A stretch of 64,000 bases of DNA from Microbulbifer agarilyticus. Lineage in GTDB: Bacteria > Pseudomonadota > Gammaproteobacteria > Pseudomonadales > Cellvibrionaceae. The DNA is taken from assembly GCF_020171345.1 (NCBI RefSeq), contig NZ_JAIUZM010000001.1, positions 372,001-436,000 of the forward strand. Direction: 5' to 3'. Every line of letters begins with the position of its first letter. The first letter of the stretch is position 1. The position numbers were made by a program, and so were the translations under genes. The notes beneath the pieces were generated by a model. That model was given only the letters and a program-made list of their open reading frames with translations, did no database searches and was not told where the DNA came from. This document shows, in pieces, positions 31,788-41,459 of this stretch.

Positions 31788-33164
31788 CTAGGCTGCGGGC
31801 AGGAAGTCGATCGGGTACAGGATGGTGATGGTCGGCACGCCGGCCTTCTCACCAAAGTTAAACCGTTTCACTCGTGCCACGATCTTGCTGTCGAGCGCCG
31901 GAGAGTCCATATCACTGGTCTCCACCGCCGCCAGAGACACGGAGCCATCCGGCAGAATGGTAATACGCAGTACCATTTTGCCCTGCAGCGCCGGGTTGTT
32001 ACGCAGCTCGCGATTGTAGATCCGGTACAGGGCCGACTTGTAGCGGTCGAACACAATCTGGATCTCTTCGTCGGTACGGGATGGCCCCACACCATCGCTG
32101 AGCGGACGGTCTTCGCCGGCAAAATCACCCTCGGTGCCAATACCACTGGACACCCGCGAGAAGCTCACCCCATCCAGCGCAGAACCTACACCACCAGAAT
32201 TACGACTGAGTGCTGACGTATTGATACCGTCGGACCCGGACTTCGCCGCCGCGGTAATCAGCGAGCGCTGACTGCGGTTTTCCTTCTTACCCGCGGTACT
32301 GAGCTGCGTCTGGTTGCCCAGGCGATTGTCGAGATCATCCTGGATAAGATCCTGGAAGTTGTCCTTGAAGGCCAACACACCCGCGCGCTCAACCTTCTTA
32401 CGCGCCTGCTTGCGCTCAACATTAGACGGCTTAGGCTCTTCTTTCGCCACCTGCTGCTTGGGCTTCTCCAGATCCCTGACTTTCTCTTCCGGCTTTTTCA
32501 CCACCGGTTGTGGTTTCGGCTTGGGCTTTTTCTTCTCCAATACCAGTTTGGCCAGGCGCTCCGGCACCTCAACGACCTCATCTTCATCCGGCTCCGGCAG
32601 CTGCCACATGTGCACGCCGAACCCTAGGAAGAAGGCCAACAACAGGCAGGCCAGCACACTTCTGCGGAAGCGGCGCTCGTCGTCGCCGTTGGTACTCCAC
32701 GGCATGACGCCGTCTCGGAAGGCGGAGTCCTCCAGCTCACGAGTCACCTCGTACTGGTAGTGCACCTCTTCTTCGGCCTGGCGAATCTCACGGAATTCTG
32801 CATCCAGGTCGAACAGCTCGTCCCGGCAATCTTCCACTTGCTCCTGCAGCTTGCTCTTGCGCTCGTGCAGCAGATTAATATTGGCGTGATAGATACCAAC
32901 CGTTTTCTGCAGACGGTGTATCAATGCCTTGGATGCATCCTGCTTATAGTGCTCCGCCCAAAACAGATCACCCGCGCCCGCCTCTTCCAGCTTATTGAGG
33001 CGATCGGAAATCTCATCCAGCAGCTGATGCTTGGCCTCATCCTGATGCAAGGCTTCGAGCTTGCCATCAACTTGCCCGCACTCTTCTTCGAGTGCAGCCA
33101 GATGCTGACGGACCTCTTCCTGCCTGACGGTCAGTGCCTGTTTTTGTTGATGAAATTTATTCAC
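31788..33164 (-). CDS. AgmX/PglI-type TonB-like protein (GltG-like)
   Basis: 458 aa. Residues 1-~150 form a charged cytoplasmic coiled coil. One membrane segment lies at about 188-206 (LACLLLAFFLGFGVHMW). A Lys/Pro-rich periplasmic stretch follows (KKKPKPKPQPVVKKP), then a Ser/Gly linker, and a C-terminal TonB-like domain (about 370-458, IQIVFDRYKSALYRIYNREL to LYPIDFLP). This layout matches the AgmX/PglI C-terminal-domain proteins such as Myxococcus GltG, which link a cytoplasmic part to the outer layers of the gliding machine. By analogy it transmits force or energy from the TolQR-like channel across the periplasm. GTG start, 9 nt after the second ExbD gene. Confidence 0.8.
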   Translation of the reverse strand: MNKFHQQKQALTVRQEEVRQHLAALEEECGQVDGKLEALHQDEAKHQLLDEISDRLNKLEEAGAGDLFWAEHYKQDASKALIHRLQKTVGIYHANINLLHERKSKLQEQVEDCRDELFDLDAEFREIRQAEEEVHYQYEVTRELEDSAFRDGVMPWSTNGDDERRFRRSVLACLLLAFFLGFGVHMWQLPEPDEDEVVEVPERLAKLVLEKKKPKPKPQPVVKKPEEKVRDLEKPKQQVAKEEPKPSNVERKQARKKVERAGVLAFKDNFQDLIQDDLDNRLGNQTQLSTAGKKENRSQRSLITAAAKSGSDGINTSALSRNSGGVGSALDGVSFSRVSSGIGTEGDFAGEDRPLSDGVGPSRTDEEIQIVFDRYKSALYRIYNRELRNNPALQGKMVLRITILPDGSVSLAAVETSDMDSPALDSKIVARVKRFNFGEKAGVPTITILYPIDFLPAA

Positions 33165-33173
33165 AAACGCTCA

Positions 33174-33749
33174 CTAACTCTGAGATGCTTTTTGAATAAC
33201 CGCGAGGGAAATCCGCGTGTATCCGGCATTAGTACAGCTGGACATGACCTTTTTCAGAATGCTGAACGGTACGGTCCGATCCGCGAGGATATTCACTTCC
33301 GGCGGTTCCGCCAGCAAGGCTGCCGCCTCTTCCGTTACGTCCTCTCCCGCCGCTGCACGCTCGGCAAGCGCCAATTTGGCTTCTTCCAGCTCCGACTCCG
33401 CCATGGTCGTAGCCTTGCCTACCTCCTGGATCATGGCCTGCTGAATCACCTCGATCACCAGCTCTTCACTCTGGAACAGATCCGCGGTGGCCATCACCGG
33501 CTTGGCCTCGATCAACACTTCATCGTGCGTGACCATCAGGGTGACCGTTTCCCGCGGTTTAGACTCTACAACCGAGTCCGGCAAGGTAATGACCTTGGGG
33601 GCCTCGATGGCTTCGTCACTCGCGCTATTGGTCAGCAGGAAGAACACCAGAATCGTGAACACATCCATCAGGGACGTCAGATTCATACCCGGTGTTTTGC
33701 GCTTGCGGCTGCGCGCCATGCGCTTCATGCGTCTACTTTCACGTTTCAC
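33174..33749 (-). CDS. ExbD/TolR-like protein with intact Asp
   Basis: 191 aa. A basic N-tail (MKRESRRMKRMARSRKRK) precedes a single membrane helix NLTSLMDVFTILVFFLL, with Asp29 at the place of ExbD Asp25/TolR Asp23, the residue that carries protons. The periplasmic part is longer than usual, with an Ala/Glu-rich insert (~105-145). It should form the rotor/stator dimer inside a TolQ-like pentamer. The GTG start is read from a GTGA overlap (4 nt) with the upstream ExbD gene and has GGGAG 6 nt ahead. Confidence 0.9.
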   Translation of the reverse strand: MKRESRRMKRMARSRKRKTPGMNLTSLMDVFTILVFFLLTNSASDEAIEAPKVITLPDSVVESKPRETVTLMVTHDEVLIEAKPVMATADLFQSEELVIEVIQQAMIQEVGKATTMAESELEEAKLALAERAAAGEDVTEEAAALLAEPPEVNILADRTVPFSILKKVMSSCTNAGYTRISLAVIQKASQS

Positions 33750-34345
33750 GGCGCGTCTCCCAGGGAAATATCGGGAAAGAGTTCCATTACTTCTGGCTTG
33801 GCATCGGGATCGGGCTCACCGCCCTCTTCCGGCGTAGGCATCACTTCCGCGCTGCGCACGACATCCATCACACCTACCAAGTGCTCGTAGGCCACTTCCG
33901 GCTCCATCAATAATGTGGAATCGGTTTTGTCCGGATAACTTTCTTTAATCCGCAGCAGGTACTCGCGCAGCTTGGCCAGGTCATACACTTCCTCTGTGGG
34001 CAGTACGATTGGCAAACCAAACTCGTCCAGTGGAATTTCCACTTCGCCCTCGGCCGCCGCTGTATCACTCGCCGCTTCGCCCTGATTCAGATTGGGGAAG
34101 CGCGCAATAACCTTGTCGCCATCGCTCAGTTCCAGCACATCCTTGCGCACCACCACTTCGAGGGTTACGCCCGGATCATCAGTCGCACCACCGGCACCAC
34201 TGGGCATATTCAGCTCGAGGATGGTCACCCGAGAAAATACAGCGGATACCAGCAGGAATGGCACCAGCACCACCATCAGGTTCAGGAAGGCGGTGATGTC
34301 CAGCTCCGGAGCCTCTTTGGCTCTGCTGTGACGCCTGCTTCTCAT
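33746..34345 (-). CDS. ExbD/TolR-like protein with Asn in place of the key Asp
   Basis: 199 aa. The membrane helix reads ELDITAFLNLMVVLVPFLL. Aligned by eye to E. coli ExbD (EINVTPFIDVM), Asn22 stands where Asp25 should be, so this subunit probably cannot carry protons itself. The periplasmic domain has acidic inserts and ends in ELFPDISLG. Together with the neighbouring Asp-containing paralogue it may form a heterodimer with one active and one silent subunit. Its ATG overlaps the TAA of the channel gene by one base. Confidence 0.88.
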   Translation of the reverse strand: MRSRRHSRAKEAPELDITAFLNLMVVLVPFLLVSAVFSRVTILELNMPSGAGGATDDPGVTLEVVVRKDVLELSDGDKVIARFPNLNQGEAASDTAAAEGEVEIPLDEFGLPIVLPTEEVYDLAKLREYLLRIKESYPDKTDSTLLMEPEVAYEHLVGVMDVVRSAEVMPTPEEGGEPDPDAKPEVMELFPDISLGDAP

Positions 34346-35118
34346 TACACTGATTCCGCGTTGGATGTTTCTTCAGGTTTCGCTGCGGTCGTTTTCTTTT
34401 GGGCGGCGCGGGTCTGCTCGACGTCGCGGTTCTGCGGCTTGTCAGCGCTCTCAGCCTTTTCTTCCTTTGGTACATCGCTGCGGCGACGAGTACTGGAAGA
34501 CATAATGTTCAGTGCTTTTACCGAAACCATTTCCAGGCTATCGACGATCTGCCCGGTCAGGGAGTTCAGCAGCGCGTGTACGATCAACAGGGCAATACCC
34601 ACCATCAGGCCGAAGGCGGTGGTGTTCATCGCCACGGAAATACTGGCAGACAGCAGGTCGGCCTTCTCCGCCGGGTTGGCGTTGGCAACCGCGGTAAAGG
34701 CTTCAATCAGACCCATGATGGTACCGAGGAGGCCGAGCAGCGTGGCGATGTTGGAACCAAGCGCGACATAAGGCGTGCGCTTTTCCAGCTGCGGAATGGT
34801 TTCCATGATGCTCTCTTCCATCGCGATTTCGATGTCTTCGCGACGACGGACGGCACCCTGACGCTCCAGCCCCATGGCAAGCAAGCGCCCCACACCGGTG
34901 TTATCTTCCTTGACCAGATTGCGCGCGCGATCAAAATCACCGGACTTCAACACCGGCTGAAGCTTTTCCCAGGCATTGCGGTTGGTGCGACGCTCATACA
35001 CCAGACGAATATAGCGTTCGATCGCTACCGCGGCGCCGAGCGCGAATACCACCAGAATGGGGTACATGAATGCACCACCAGTCTGAAAAAACGCGATTAC
35101 GCTATTAAAGAAATCCAT
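34345..35118 (-). CDS. MotA/TolQ/ExbB-family proton channel protein
   Basis: 257 aa. Membrane segments lie at about 15-35, 130-150 and 165-190, with GSNIATLLGLLGTIMGLIEAF and NTTAFGLMVGIALLIVHALL as the conserved channel helices. A cytoplasmic region lies between the first two. The C-terminus is a charged Lys/Glu/Ala-rich tail (about 210-257) not found in ExbB. The ATG at 35118 has GAGGAAAA upstream, a strong ribosome site; the GTG one codon before it is less likely. It would form the pentameric proton channel with the two ExbD-like proteins. Closest idea of function: AglR of the Myxococcus motility motor. Confidence 0.92.
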   Translation of the reverse strand: MDFFNSVIAFFQTGGAFMYPILVVFALGAAVAIERYIRLVYERRTNRNAWEKLQPVLKSGDFDRARNLVKEDNTGVGRLLAMGLERQGAVRRREDIEIAMEESIMETIPQLEKRTPYVALGSNIATLLGLLGTIMGLIEAFTAVANANPAEKADLLSASISVAMNTTAFGLMVGIALLIVHALLNSLTGQIVDSLEMVSVKALNIMSSSTRRRSDVPKEEKAESADKPQNRDVEQTRAAQKKTTAAKPEETSNAESV

Positions 35119-35212
35119 CACTTTTCCTCTTGGTTTTCTTTCTCGGGCCCGCGGTTGCTTCCGCCTTGCCTTCGTTTTGACCCCAGGGGTCGTGTTTTAG
35201 TTAACAGGTTGA

Positions 35213-35512
35213 TCAATCGTCCGTGAGGCTGAGCTGGTAGAACTCGAGTTCTCGCGAGAAGACCTCTTTGTCCAACGGCTGCAGGCTCGGGTCCAGCAAG
35301 CTGGAGTTGAGTCCATTTTCCACACCGACTTCCGAACTCTTCCACGGTACGATGTAGAGCGATTTTGGCGCTTCCTTGTTACCAATAATGGAAATACCGG
35401 AAAGCTCTTTCACTTCTTTGTCGACTTTACCTTCGCCTTCTTCCTGCGCAACCGCAGTGACGCTACTCATCAACAAGAAAATTACCGCAAGTGGACGCAA
35501 AACACTGTTCAT
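35213..35512 (-). CDS. small exported protein of the envelope machine, unknown family
   Basis: 99 aa. A signal peptide (LAVIFLLMSSVTAVAQ, cleaved near residue 23) is followed by an acidic stretch and a short conserved-looking core (SGISIIGNKEAPKSLYIVPW). I do not recognise a family. It begins with a one-base overlap on the TPR lipoprotein stop (TGATG) and is followed, after 94 nt, by the channel gene. Its place suggests a small periplasmic part of the same machine. Confidence 0.7.
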   Translation of the reverse strand: MNSVLRPLAVIFLLMSSVTAVAQEEGEGKVDKEVKELSGISIIGNKEAPKSLYIVPWKSSEVGVENGLNSSLLDPSLQPLDKEVFSRELEFYQLSLTDD

Positions 35513-36126
35513 CAGTTCACTCTCCGCTTGAGGTCGGTTACCCAGATAGCGACCTTGGCGTCACCTGGTTGATATTGAAGGTATCGTTCGAACTGGGCCA
35601 GAGCACAGTTAGGCTCCTGCAAGTAAAGGTCACACAGAATACCCAGGTTCTTGATCAGCGGCAGATTGTCCGGATGCAACTGCAGTGACTTGGAATAAGT
35701 CGCGCGGGCTTCCTCAAAGCGCCCCTGACGTCGGTAAAGAACGCCAAGTTCATTACTGGCCACAGGATCCAGCGGTGCCGCACGCAGGGCTTCCAGAAAA
35801 GACTCCTCCGCATGCTTCTCATCGCCTGTGCGGTAGTAGGCAATACCGAGGTTGACGTAGGGTGCGGAAAGCCGCTGCTCACGCTCGACTACCGTTTGCA
35901 GCAAGGCAATCGCTTCGGGATAACGCTCACCCTGCAGATACTCCACTGCCTGGGTGAAGTCCCGATTGACACTACCAGAAACCTTTACATCCAATGGATT
36001 TACCGGACCCCGGGCGGTCTGCGGGCCGCTGGCACACGCGGCAAGCAGTTGCAGCAACACCAGGATCAGACTCAATTTTCCCAGTCGCGCGACCCGCGGC
36101 AATGACAATGGCAACACAGTACGCAT
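35512..36126 (-). CDS. TPR lipoprotein
   Basis: 204 aa. Signal peptide with lipobox LLAAC (Cys at ~31), then four TPR units (about 60-190) of the PilF/NlpI type, e.g. APYVNLGIAYYRTGDEKHAEESFLEALR. Such lipoproteins act as assembly or docking proteins for outer-membrane machines; GltE of Myxococcus is a comparable TPR lipoprotein in its cluster. The ATG overlaps the upstream gene's TGA by one base. Confidence 0.85.
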   Translation of the reverse strand: MRTVLPLSLPRVARLGKLSLILVLLQLLAACASGPQTARGPVNPLDVKVSGSVNRDFTQAVEYLQGERYPEAIALLQTVVEREQRLSAPYVNLGIAYYRTGDEKHAEESFLEALRAAPLDPVASNELGVLYRRQGRFEEARATYSKSLQLHPDNLPLIKNLGILCDLYLQEPNCALAQFERYLQYQPGDAKVAIWVTDLKRRVN

Positions 36127-39100
36127 CAGCCCTGATCCTCCTGCGTCGAATTATCCGCGATAACCGCATCGCTTTCTGTGACAGGTTCTTGAGAGACTGC
36201 TGCGCCGGTTATCACTTCGGTCGTCGAATTTTCTGTTTCCGGCACCGACACTGTTTCAGGTACCGGCACTATGGTCATCACAATATTGCCGGCATCTTCC
36301 GGGCGTTCGTACCTGGCAGGCACCAGACCCGCGAGCTGGCCAATACTTTTTGCCACCCAATTGTTGTAAATGCCCGCAGCCATCAGGTCGATGTTTTTCT
36401 CGTGTACCGAGATGGCTCGCTCCTCAAAGGGATAAATCTGCTCCTCCAACGCCAACTCATATTCCTCAAGCTCAAGCGCACTGAGATTGGTTGGTCGTTC
36501 TGAATCTTTCAGCGCCTGACTGAAATGCAGGTAGATTTCCCCGAGGTAGAACGTTGCCGCCGCGGTAACGTCAGCCACCTGGTAATCGATGAGGTCACTA
36601 AACGCTTTGGTCGCCGCTTGCATGCGTTCGCGCTTGGCATTCAGGTTACGCTCCAGTGGCGCGACCAGCGCAATTTGCGCGAAGGCATCAAACTTGGGTT
36701 CCGCCAGTTTCAAGGCTGCGCTGCCACCCAGATAACGCGTGCGGTCGTTGCGCTCGTTACCACCGCGCAGCTCGATGCGCACTATGTCATCCAGAGTGTT
36801 GAGGTACGCCTGCTGATTGCCGCTGTTCAGATAGATATCGGCAATCTTCTGGCGAGTCTCCAGAGCTGGCTCCATCGGATGCGGAAACAGCTTCACATAG
36901 CGATTGAGAACCGCCAACGCTTTATCGAAATTCTTCGCCGCGCTATACAAGCTCGCCGCCTGCGTGAGGGCCTCGCGACGCACGTCCTCATCGTCAGATT
37001 CGCGTTCAATACGCTCAAACTCCGCACCAGCAAGCAGCAGCTGGCCACTTTCCTGGTAAACCACCGCGAGCTTTTTGGTAACTTCTTTCTGCAGCTCGTG
37101 CTGTGGATGGTTGCCGCGGAAAGCCTGCAGTACGCTGGCTGCACGCCCCCAGTCCTGCAATTGAATCAGGGATGCCGCCGCATCGTACTCGGCGGTGGCA
37201 AGGATAGAAGCCGTCGGGGCGGCCTGGCGAATACGCAGGAAATGCTCCGCAGCCGCGAGGTGCTGCTCCGCTTTGCGGGCCTGATCACCCTGCTGGTAAA
37301 TGGCCCCGGCCAGGTTTTCGATCAGATCTTGTCGATCTTTCGCATTCGCAGCGGTCAGGCTAAGCGCTTCGCGATAACCCGCTTCGGCATCCGCGTACAG
37401 CTCGGTGTCGAAGGAAGCGTGGGCAACCAGCAACCAGGCAGAGCGCTTGATTGCCTGATCGGCCGCTGGAAATTTTTCCAGCAACAGGCGACCGTTTTGA
37501 ATTGCCTCCGGGAAGCTCTTCAGCTTGTACAGGTCATCCACAGCGCCGAGTAGAATTTGCGGGGCCTTGGCGTGCTGCGGGAACGTTTCAGAGAACGTCA
37601 GAGACGAGCGAATGATTTCTCGTTGCAGCGCAACCTTGTCTGCGCGACCAGCATTGGCTAGCCCATTCTTGAGGTGCTCGCGGTAGGCAAACACCGCGGC
37701 GTAACCCGCCTCACTGGCATTCTCATTAACGGCATGATTCGGGTAGTGATACGCCGTGCGCTCATACTCGCGGGCGGCATTGAGGAAATCTTTGTTTTCC
37801 AGCATCAAGCCGGCGAGCTGGTAATTGATTTCCGGCGCCTTCGGCTTATCCGCGAAGGACGCGAGGTAACGTCGGTACCAGTGAATCGCCTCAGCATAAT
37901 TTTCGCCACGCTTCCTGGCGAACTCTTTGTCCTTCGGCTTCACATTCTGGTAAGCCGCATGATAGTGGCTCGCCAGGTCAATCAGGTTGGTCTGCTGGAA
38001 TTCTATGACCTCGGCGTATTCTGCAATATCGAACACCGTCCAGTACTGTGCGTCCAGCGCGTAGGTGTTGGCAAAGTCTTTCTTCGCTTCCAGTACCAGA
38101 CGAGGGAAGCCACCCTTCTGGTAAATTTCGATCACACGAATGGAGAAATCGGGCGCGACCTTGTGCAGCGGATTGCGCTCCACAAAAGTATCGTAGGACT
38201 TGGCCGCGTCCTGATAGCGGCGCTTGTCCAGGTAGTACTCACCGAGGTGGCTGTATACGTAGGACTCATAGTCCCGTGCGCCTTTACTCGAAAAGTAGTC
38301 AACGATCGACTCCGCACCGCCCAAATACGAGAAGCTCAGGCTGATAACACGGAAGGTATCTTCGATATGCTTGCGTTCGGTTTCGTTGGCCTTCTGCTCA
38401 AAATCGTAGCCTTCTGCCACCTTGTAATCGAGCATGCCAACAAAATCGTCAAGCGCCATTTCGTACATATCTTGCTTGAATAGCGCCCAGCCACGTTTGT
38501 ACATGGCAAGTTCGTAAAAACTGGAAACCTCACCCATGGCCACAACGCGACCGTAAGATTCCTCTGCGTCGAGATATTTTTTACGCGTGAAGTAATATTC
38601 ACCAAGACGGAAATAGGACTCATCCAGATGGCGCGATGCCGGATACTTCGCCACCAGCTGACGCAGTACCGTCACTGCCTCCTCAATTTCGCCCGTTTCC
38701 TCATAGGCGCGCGACAGTTGGTACATCACCTGATCATTGCGCTCGTAGAGCGGGTATTGCACCAGTAATTTTTGATATAGCGCGATGGCTTCGCGGGCAT
38801 TCGCAGCGAGCAGTGCATCGGGGTCATCACCGGGCACGGAAACCTCGGTATCGCTTGCGAGGCCGGCCAAATCGACGGAACCGCTGGCTCGCGCCTCGAA
38901 GTCGGACTGCGCTTCATCGCTTCCGCGGGCAACACCAGAAAGAGCCACTTCTGCGCCGGCAGCGGCTGCAGAAACACCCGCGAGCTCAGGCGCATCCAGA
39001 TCGGCACTGGCAGTAGCCACTTTTGTATTCGCACGCTGGTTGGCCGCGGCAACTTCGCCCTCGGACAGGATGCGCGTCTCGTTGCTATTCGGCAAAATGC

Positions 39101-39401
39101 CCGCTTCAGCGCGATGTGCCTGTTTGATTTTCAGGTCCGCGATACGGCGAATCGCCTCCGGCGTCAGCGCGGTTTCCGGCGTTTCCTGCAGGTATTTCTG
39201 ATAACTCGCCAGGGCCTTTTCAAGCCCCCCATCAATATGGGTTTCGCGAATTTCAATATCGACACTCTGCAGGCTACCAATGGTCTTGCCACTGTTACTG
39301 GCACAGGCACCCAATAGCAGTGCCGCAGAAGCGGCAGTGACCAAACCCAGGCTTCGATAATGCGACGCCATAGCTTTCTTCAACACGCCGGAATTATTCA
39401 T
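36126..39401 (-). CDS. large TPR lipoprotein (1091 aa)
   Basis: Signal peptide with lipobox LLLGAC (Cys ~33). After a low-complexity Ala/Ser/Asp-rich part (about 110-200) come many TPR-like helix pairs from ~205 to ~1000, including YbgF/BamD-like units (YPLYERNDQVMYQLSRAYEETGEIEEA). The C-terminal tail is Val/Thr/Glu-rich. This is the size and type of the big TPR proteins in the Glt/Nfs clusters (GltD/GltE class). It is likely a periplasmic scaffold held to the outer membrane. It overlaps the upstream TPR gene by 8 nt and the downstream lipoprotein gene by 1 nt. Confidence 0.85.
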   Translation of the reverse strand: MNNSGVLKKAMASHYRSLGLVTAASAALLLGACASNSGKTIGSLQSVDIEIRETHIDGGLEKALASYQKYLQETPETALTPEAIRRIADLKIKQAHRAEAGILPNSNETRILSEGEVAAANQRANTKVATASADLDAPELAGVSAAAAGAEVALSGVARGSDEAQSDFEARASGSVDLAGLASDTEVSVPGDDPDALLAANAREAIALYQKLLVQYPLYERNDQVMYQLSRAYEETGEIEEAVTVLRQLVAKYPASRHLDESYFRLGEYYFTRKKYLDAEESYGRVVAMGEVSSFYELAMYKRGWALFKQDMYEMALDDFVGMLDYKVAEGYDFEQKANETERKHIEDTFRVISLSFSYLGGAESIVDYFSSKGARDYESYVYSHLGEYYLDKRRYQDAAKSYDTFVERNPLHKVAPDFSIRVIEIYQKGGFPRLVLEAKKDFANTYALDAQYWTVFDIAEYAEVIEFQQTNLIDLASHYHAAYQNVKPKDKEFARKRGENYAEAIHWYRRYLASFADKPKAPEINYQLAGLMLENKDFLNAAREYERTAYHYPNHAVNENASEAGYAAVFAYREHLKNGLANAGRADKVALQREIIRSSLTFSETFPQHAKAPQILLGAVDDLYKLKSFPEAIQNGRLLLEKFPAADQAIKRSAWLLVAHASFDTELYADAEAGYREALSLTAANAKDRQDLIENLAGAIYQQGDQARKAEQHLAAAEHFLRIRQAAPTASILATAEYDAAASLIQLQDWGRAASVLQAFRGNHPQHELQKEVTKKLAVVYQESGQLLLAGAEFERIERESDDEDVRREALTQAASLYSAAKNFDKALAVLNRYVKLFPHPMEPALETRQKIADIYLNSGNQQAYLNTLDDIVRIELRGGNERNDRTRYLGGSAALKLAEPKFDAFAQIALVAPLERNLNAKRERMQAATKAFSDLIDYQVADVTAAATFYLGEIYLHFSQALKDSERPTNLSALELEEYELALEEQIYPFEERAISVHEKNIDLMAAGIYNNWVAKSIGQLAGLVPARYERPEDAGNIVMTIVPVPETVSVPETENSTTEVITGAAVSQEPVTESDAVIADNSTQEDQG

Positions 39402-41457
39402 CGCCGGCTCCTTCTACCTGACCACCCTGCGGTTGCGGGGCCTCGAGCTCCGGCGGGTTATCCACAGGCAAAGCCTCCCCGTCAGCGTCGCTGGCAGCGG
39501 GATTGATTTGCTCAAACTGCTGCTGGTACGCCTCGACCTTGCGGGCGTCTGCGCGCTGCTCCTGCAACTCATTGGCACGGTCATAGCTATCGGCCAGCGC
39601 GAAGCGGGCCTTGATCTGGTAGCTTTCGAGCTGCGCACGACGCTGATCCAGTTCGTTAATCGCCAGTTGCTCCAGCATACGACCCTGACGCGCCATCAAC
39701 TGATCAATACGCCGTTGTGCGCGATGCAAGCCCGCGCGCAAGCTAACGATCTGATCCGTATAGCCTTCGTAACTGTGGGTGGCGGCCTGACGACTGCGCA
39801 CGTAGCGCTGATAGGTTTCCTGCAAGGTAGCAATCACCACATCCAGCTCCTGCAAACGCTTGAAAGCTTCAGTCAGGCGGTGGTCGAACTCGCGGGACAG
39901 GTGGAATTTGAGCACACCTTCGAGGCGCGTGATCCGGGCCTCCGTTTCTTCACTTTTTAGGGAGGGGTTATAGTCGAGGATCTCGCGAATCTGCTCGAGT
40001 ATCAGGCGGGATTCTGTTTCATCGCTTTTCGCCAACAGTTCAGGGCGGCGATTCACCAGCAAATTATCGATACGCGCAGCGAGGCGCTGACGCTGCTCGA
40101 GACGCATTTTTATGCGCGCGTCAATCTGGCGGAACTGTACATCCAGCGCAGGCAAAATGGGCTCGTAATAGCTGCGGCGCAGCGCGATGATTTCCTCAAA
40201 CGCATCCAGGCTCTGCAACCAGTCTTCATTGCGTTCCAGCAGGTCATTCAGGTCCTGATAGTTGCGCAGAAATTCCTGGTAATCGTTGGAGGCCATCAAC
40301 TCGAGAAGGTAGTGGGTCTCTGGGGCATCGGGCAGTTTGCGCAGCTCCACCACCCAGTTCTTCACCTGACGGGCTTCCTTGCGGCGCAGCGCTTCGAGCA
40401 GTTTGCCTTCGCGAATACTGTTGATGGACTGGGTCAACACATCCACCTGAGAACCAAACAGGTCCAGTGCCTGACCGTAATTCACCGCAGCGGTACTGTG
40501 CACCTCGAGCTTGCCGTAACTGTAGGGCACCGCAAGCATCGCTTCCTGCACCGCCGAATTTGTCGGCTTGCGCTGGGTTAGTAACTGCCAGGGCACCAGC
40601 GCGCGATCATAGCGGCCCGCATTGGCCTCGACCCAACCCGCTGCGAGCAGTGCCTGATTCGAAAACGGCCCGCTCAACTGCACGCGATCAAAGTAGGTGC
40701 GCGCACGCTCGTAATCCTCGGCCTCCATCAGCTGAAAACCCAGCAGCAGGTTGGTTTTATCCTGCAGCGCGCTCATGGCTGCACCGATGCCGGCACCGCG
40801 GCCGAGGCGGTCCAGCTCCAGCAAACCTTTTTCCGTTTCCCCGGCCTTCAGCAACGCAATACCCAGGTTGTATTCCACAAACCCGGAATGAGACTCTTCA
40901 CCCTTTAGCGCTTTCAGCAGTGCAACCGCTTCCTCAAAACGGCCCAGCTGCATGTACACCTGGGCACGCAGAAACTGCTCTTCCGGGCGCACACGCTCGG
41001 GCACTCGCCCCTCAATCAGCTCCAGGGCATGCAGTGCATTGGCAAACTGCTGCTTGTGGTAATGGATTTTGGCGAGGCGGTAGGCTGCTTCATTTTTGAT
41101 CGGCTGGGGCACATCGCCCTTGAGCACCTGCTCCATGGCACGGCCGGCTTCCCGGTGCATGCGGTAAGAGAGCTCGAGGTCGCCAACAGCGAATGCGGCC
41201 TGGCCAAAGTGCAGGCTGAATGGATCTAATTCGGGATCGTCCAGCAGACGAAACTGGTCGAGCTCGGTATCGAGGCCGGTAATGGCATCAAAGTACCGAT
41301 CCTGGTGGGCCTGGAACAGCGCCTCACCAAAAAACAGGTCGCGCAGCTGGTCCGTATGCAGGGCAGACGGATCCGCGGGCGCTTTTGCCTGCGCAGGTAG
41401 GACGCATAGCGCAGTCAAAGCTGCGCCAGCAATCACGCTGGCCAGACGGGTGATCAT
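39394..41457 (-). CDS. exported TPR / coiled-coil protein (687 aa)
   Basis: Signal peptide MITRLASVIAGAALTALCVLPAQA, no lipobox. Residues ~40-420 hold TPR-like repeats (EEAVALLKALKGEESHSGFVEY region). Residues ~430-640 are long charged helices, probably coiled coil, and the tail is Pro/Gly/Glu-rich. Predicted periplasmic scaffold of the same machine. It starts 2 nt after the small 172-aa gene stops and overlaps the 1091-aa gene by 8 nt, so translation is tightly linked. Confidence 0.82.
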   Translation of the reverse strand: MITRLASVIAGAALTALCVLPAQAKAPADPSALHTDQLRDLFFGEALFQAHQDRYFDAITGLDTELDQFRLLDDPELDPFSLHFGQAAFAVGDLELSYRMHREAGRAMEQVLKGDVPQPIKNEAAYRLAKIHYHKQQFANALHALELIEGRVPERVRPEEQFLRAQVYMQLGRFEEAVALLKALKGEESHSGFVEYNLGIALLKAGETEKGLLELDRLGRGAGIGAAMSALQDKTNLLLGFQLMEAEDYERARTYFDRVQLSGPFSNQALLAAGWVEANAGRYDRALVPWQLLTQRKPTNSAVQEAMLAVPYSYGKLEVHSTAAVNYGQALDLFGSQVDVLTQSINSIREGKLLEALRRKEARQVKNWVVELRKLPDAPETHYLLELMASNDYQEFLRNYQDLNDLLERNEDWLQSLDAFEEIIALRRSYYEPILPALDVQFRQIDARIKMRLEQRQRLAARIDNLLVNRRPELLAKSDETESRLILEQIREILDYNPSLKSEETEARITRLEGVLKFHLSREFDHRLTEAFKRLQELDVVIATLQETYQRYVRSRQAATHSYEGYTDQIVSLRAGLHRAQRRIDQLMARQGRMLEQLAINELDQRRAQLESYQIKARFALADSYDRANELQEQRADARKVEAYQQQFEQINPAASDADGEALPVDNPPELEAPQPQGGQVEGAGDE

Positions 41458-41459
41458 GC

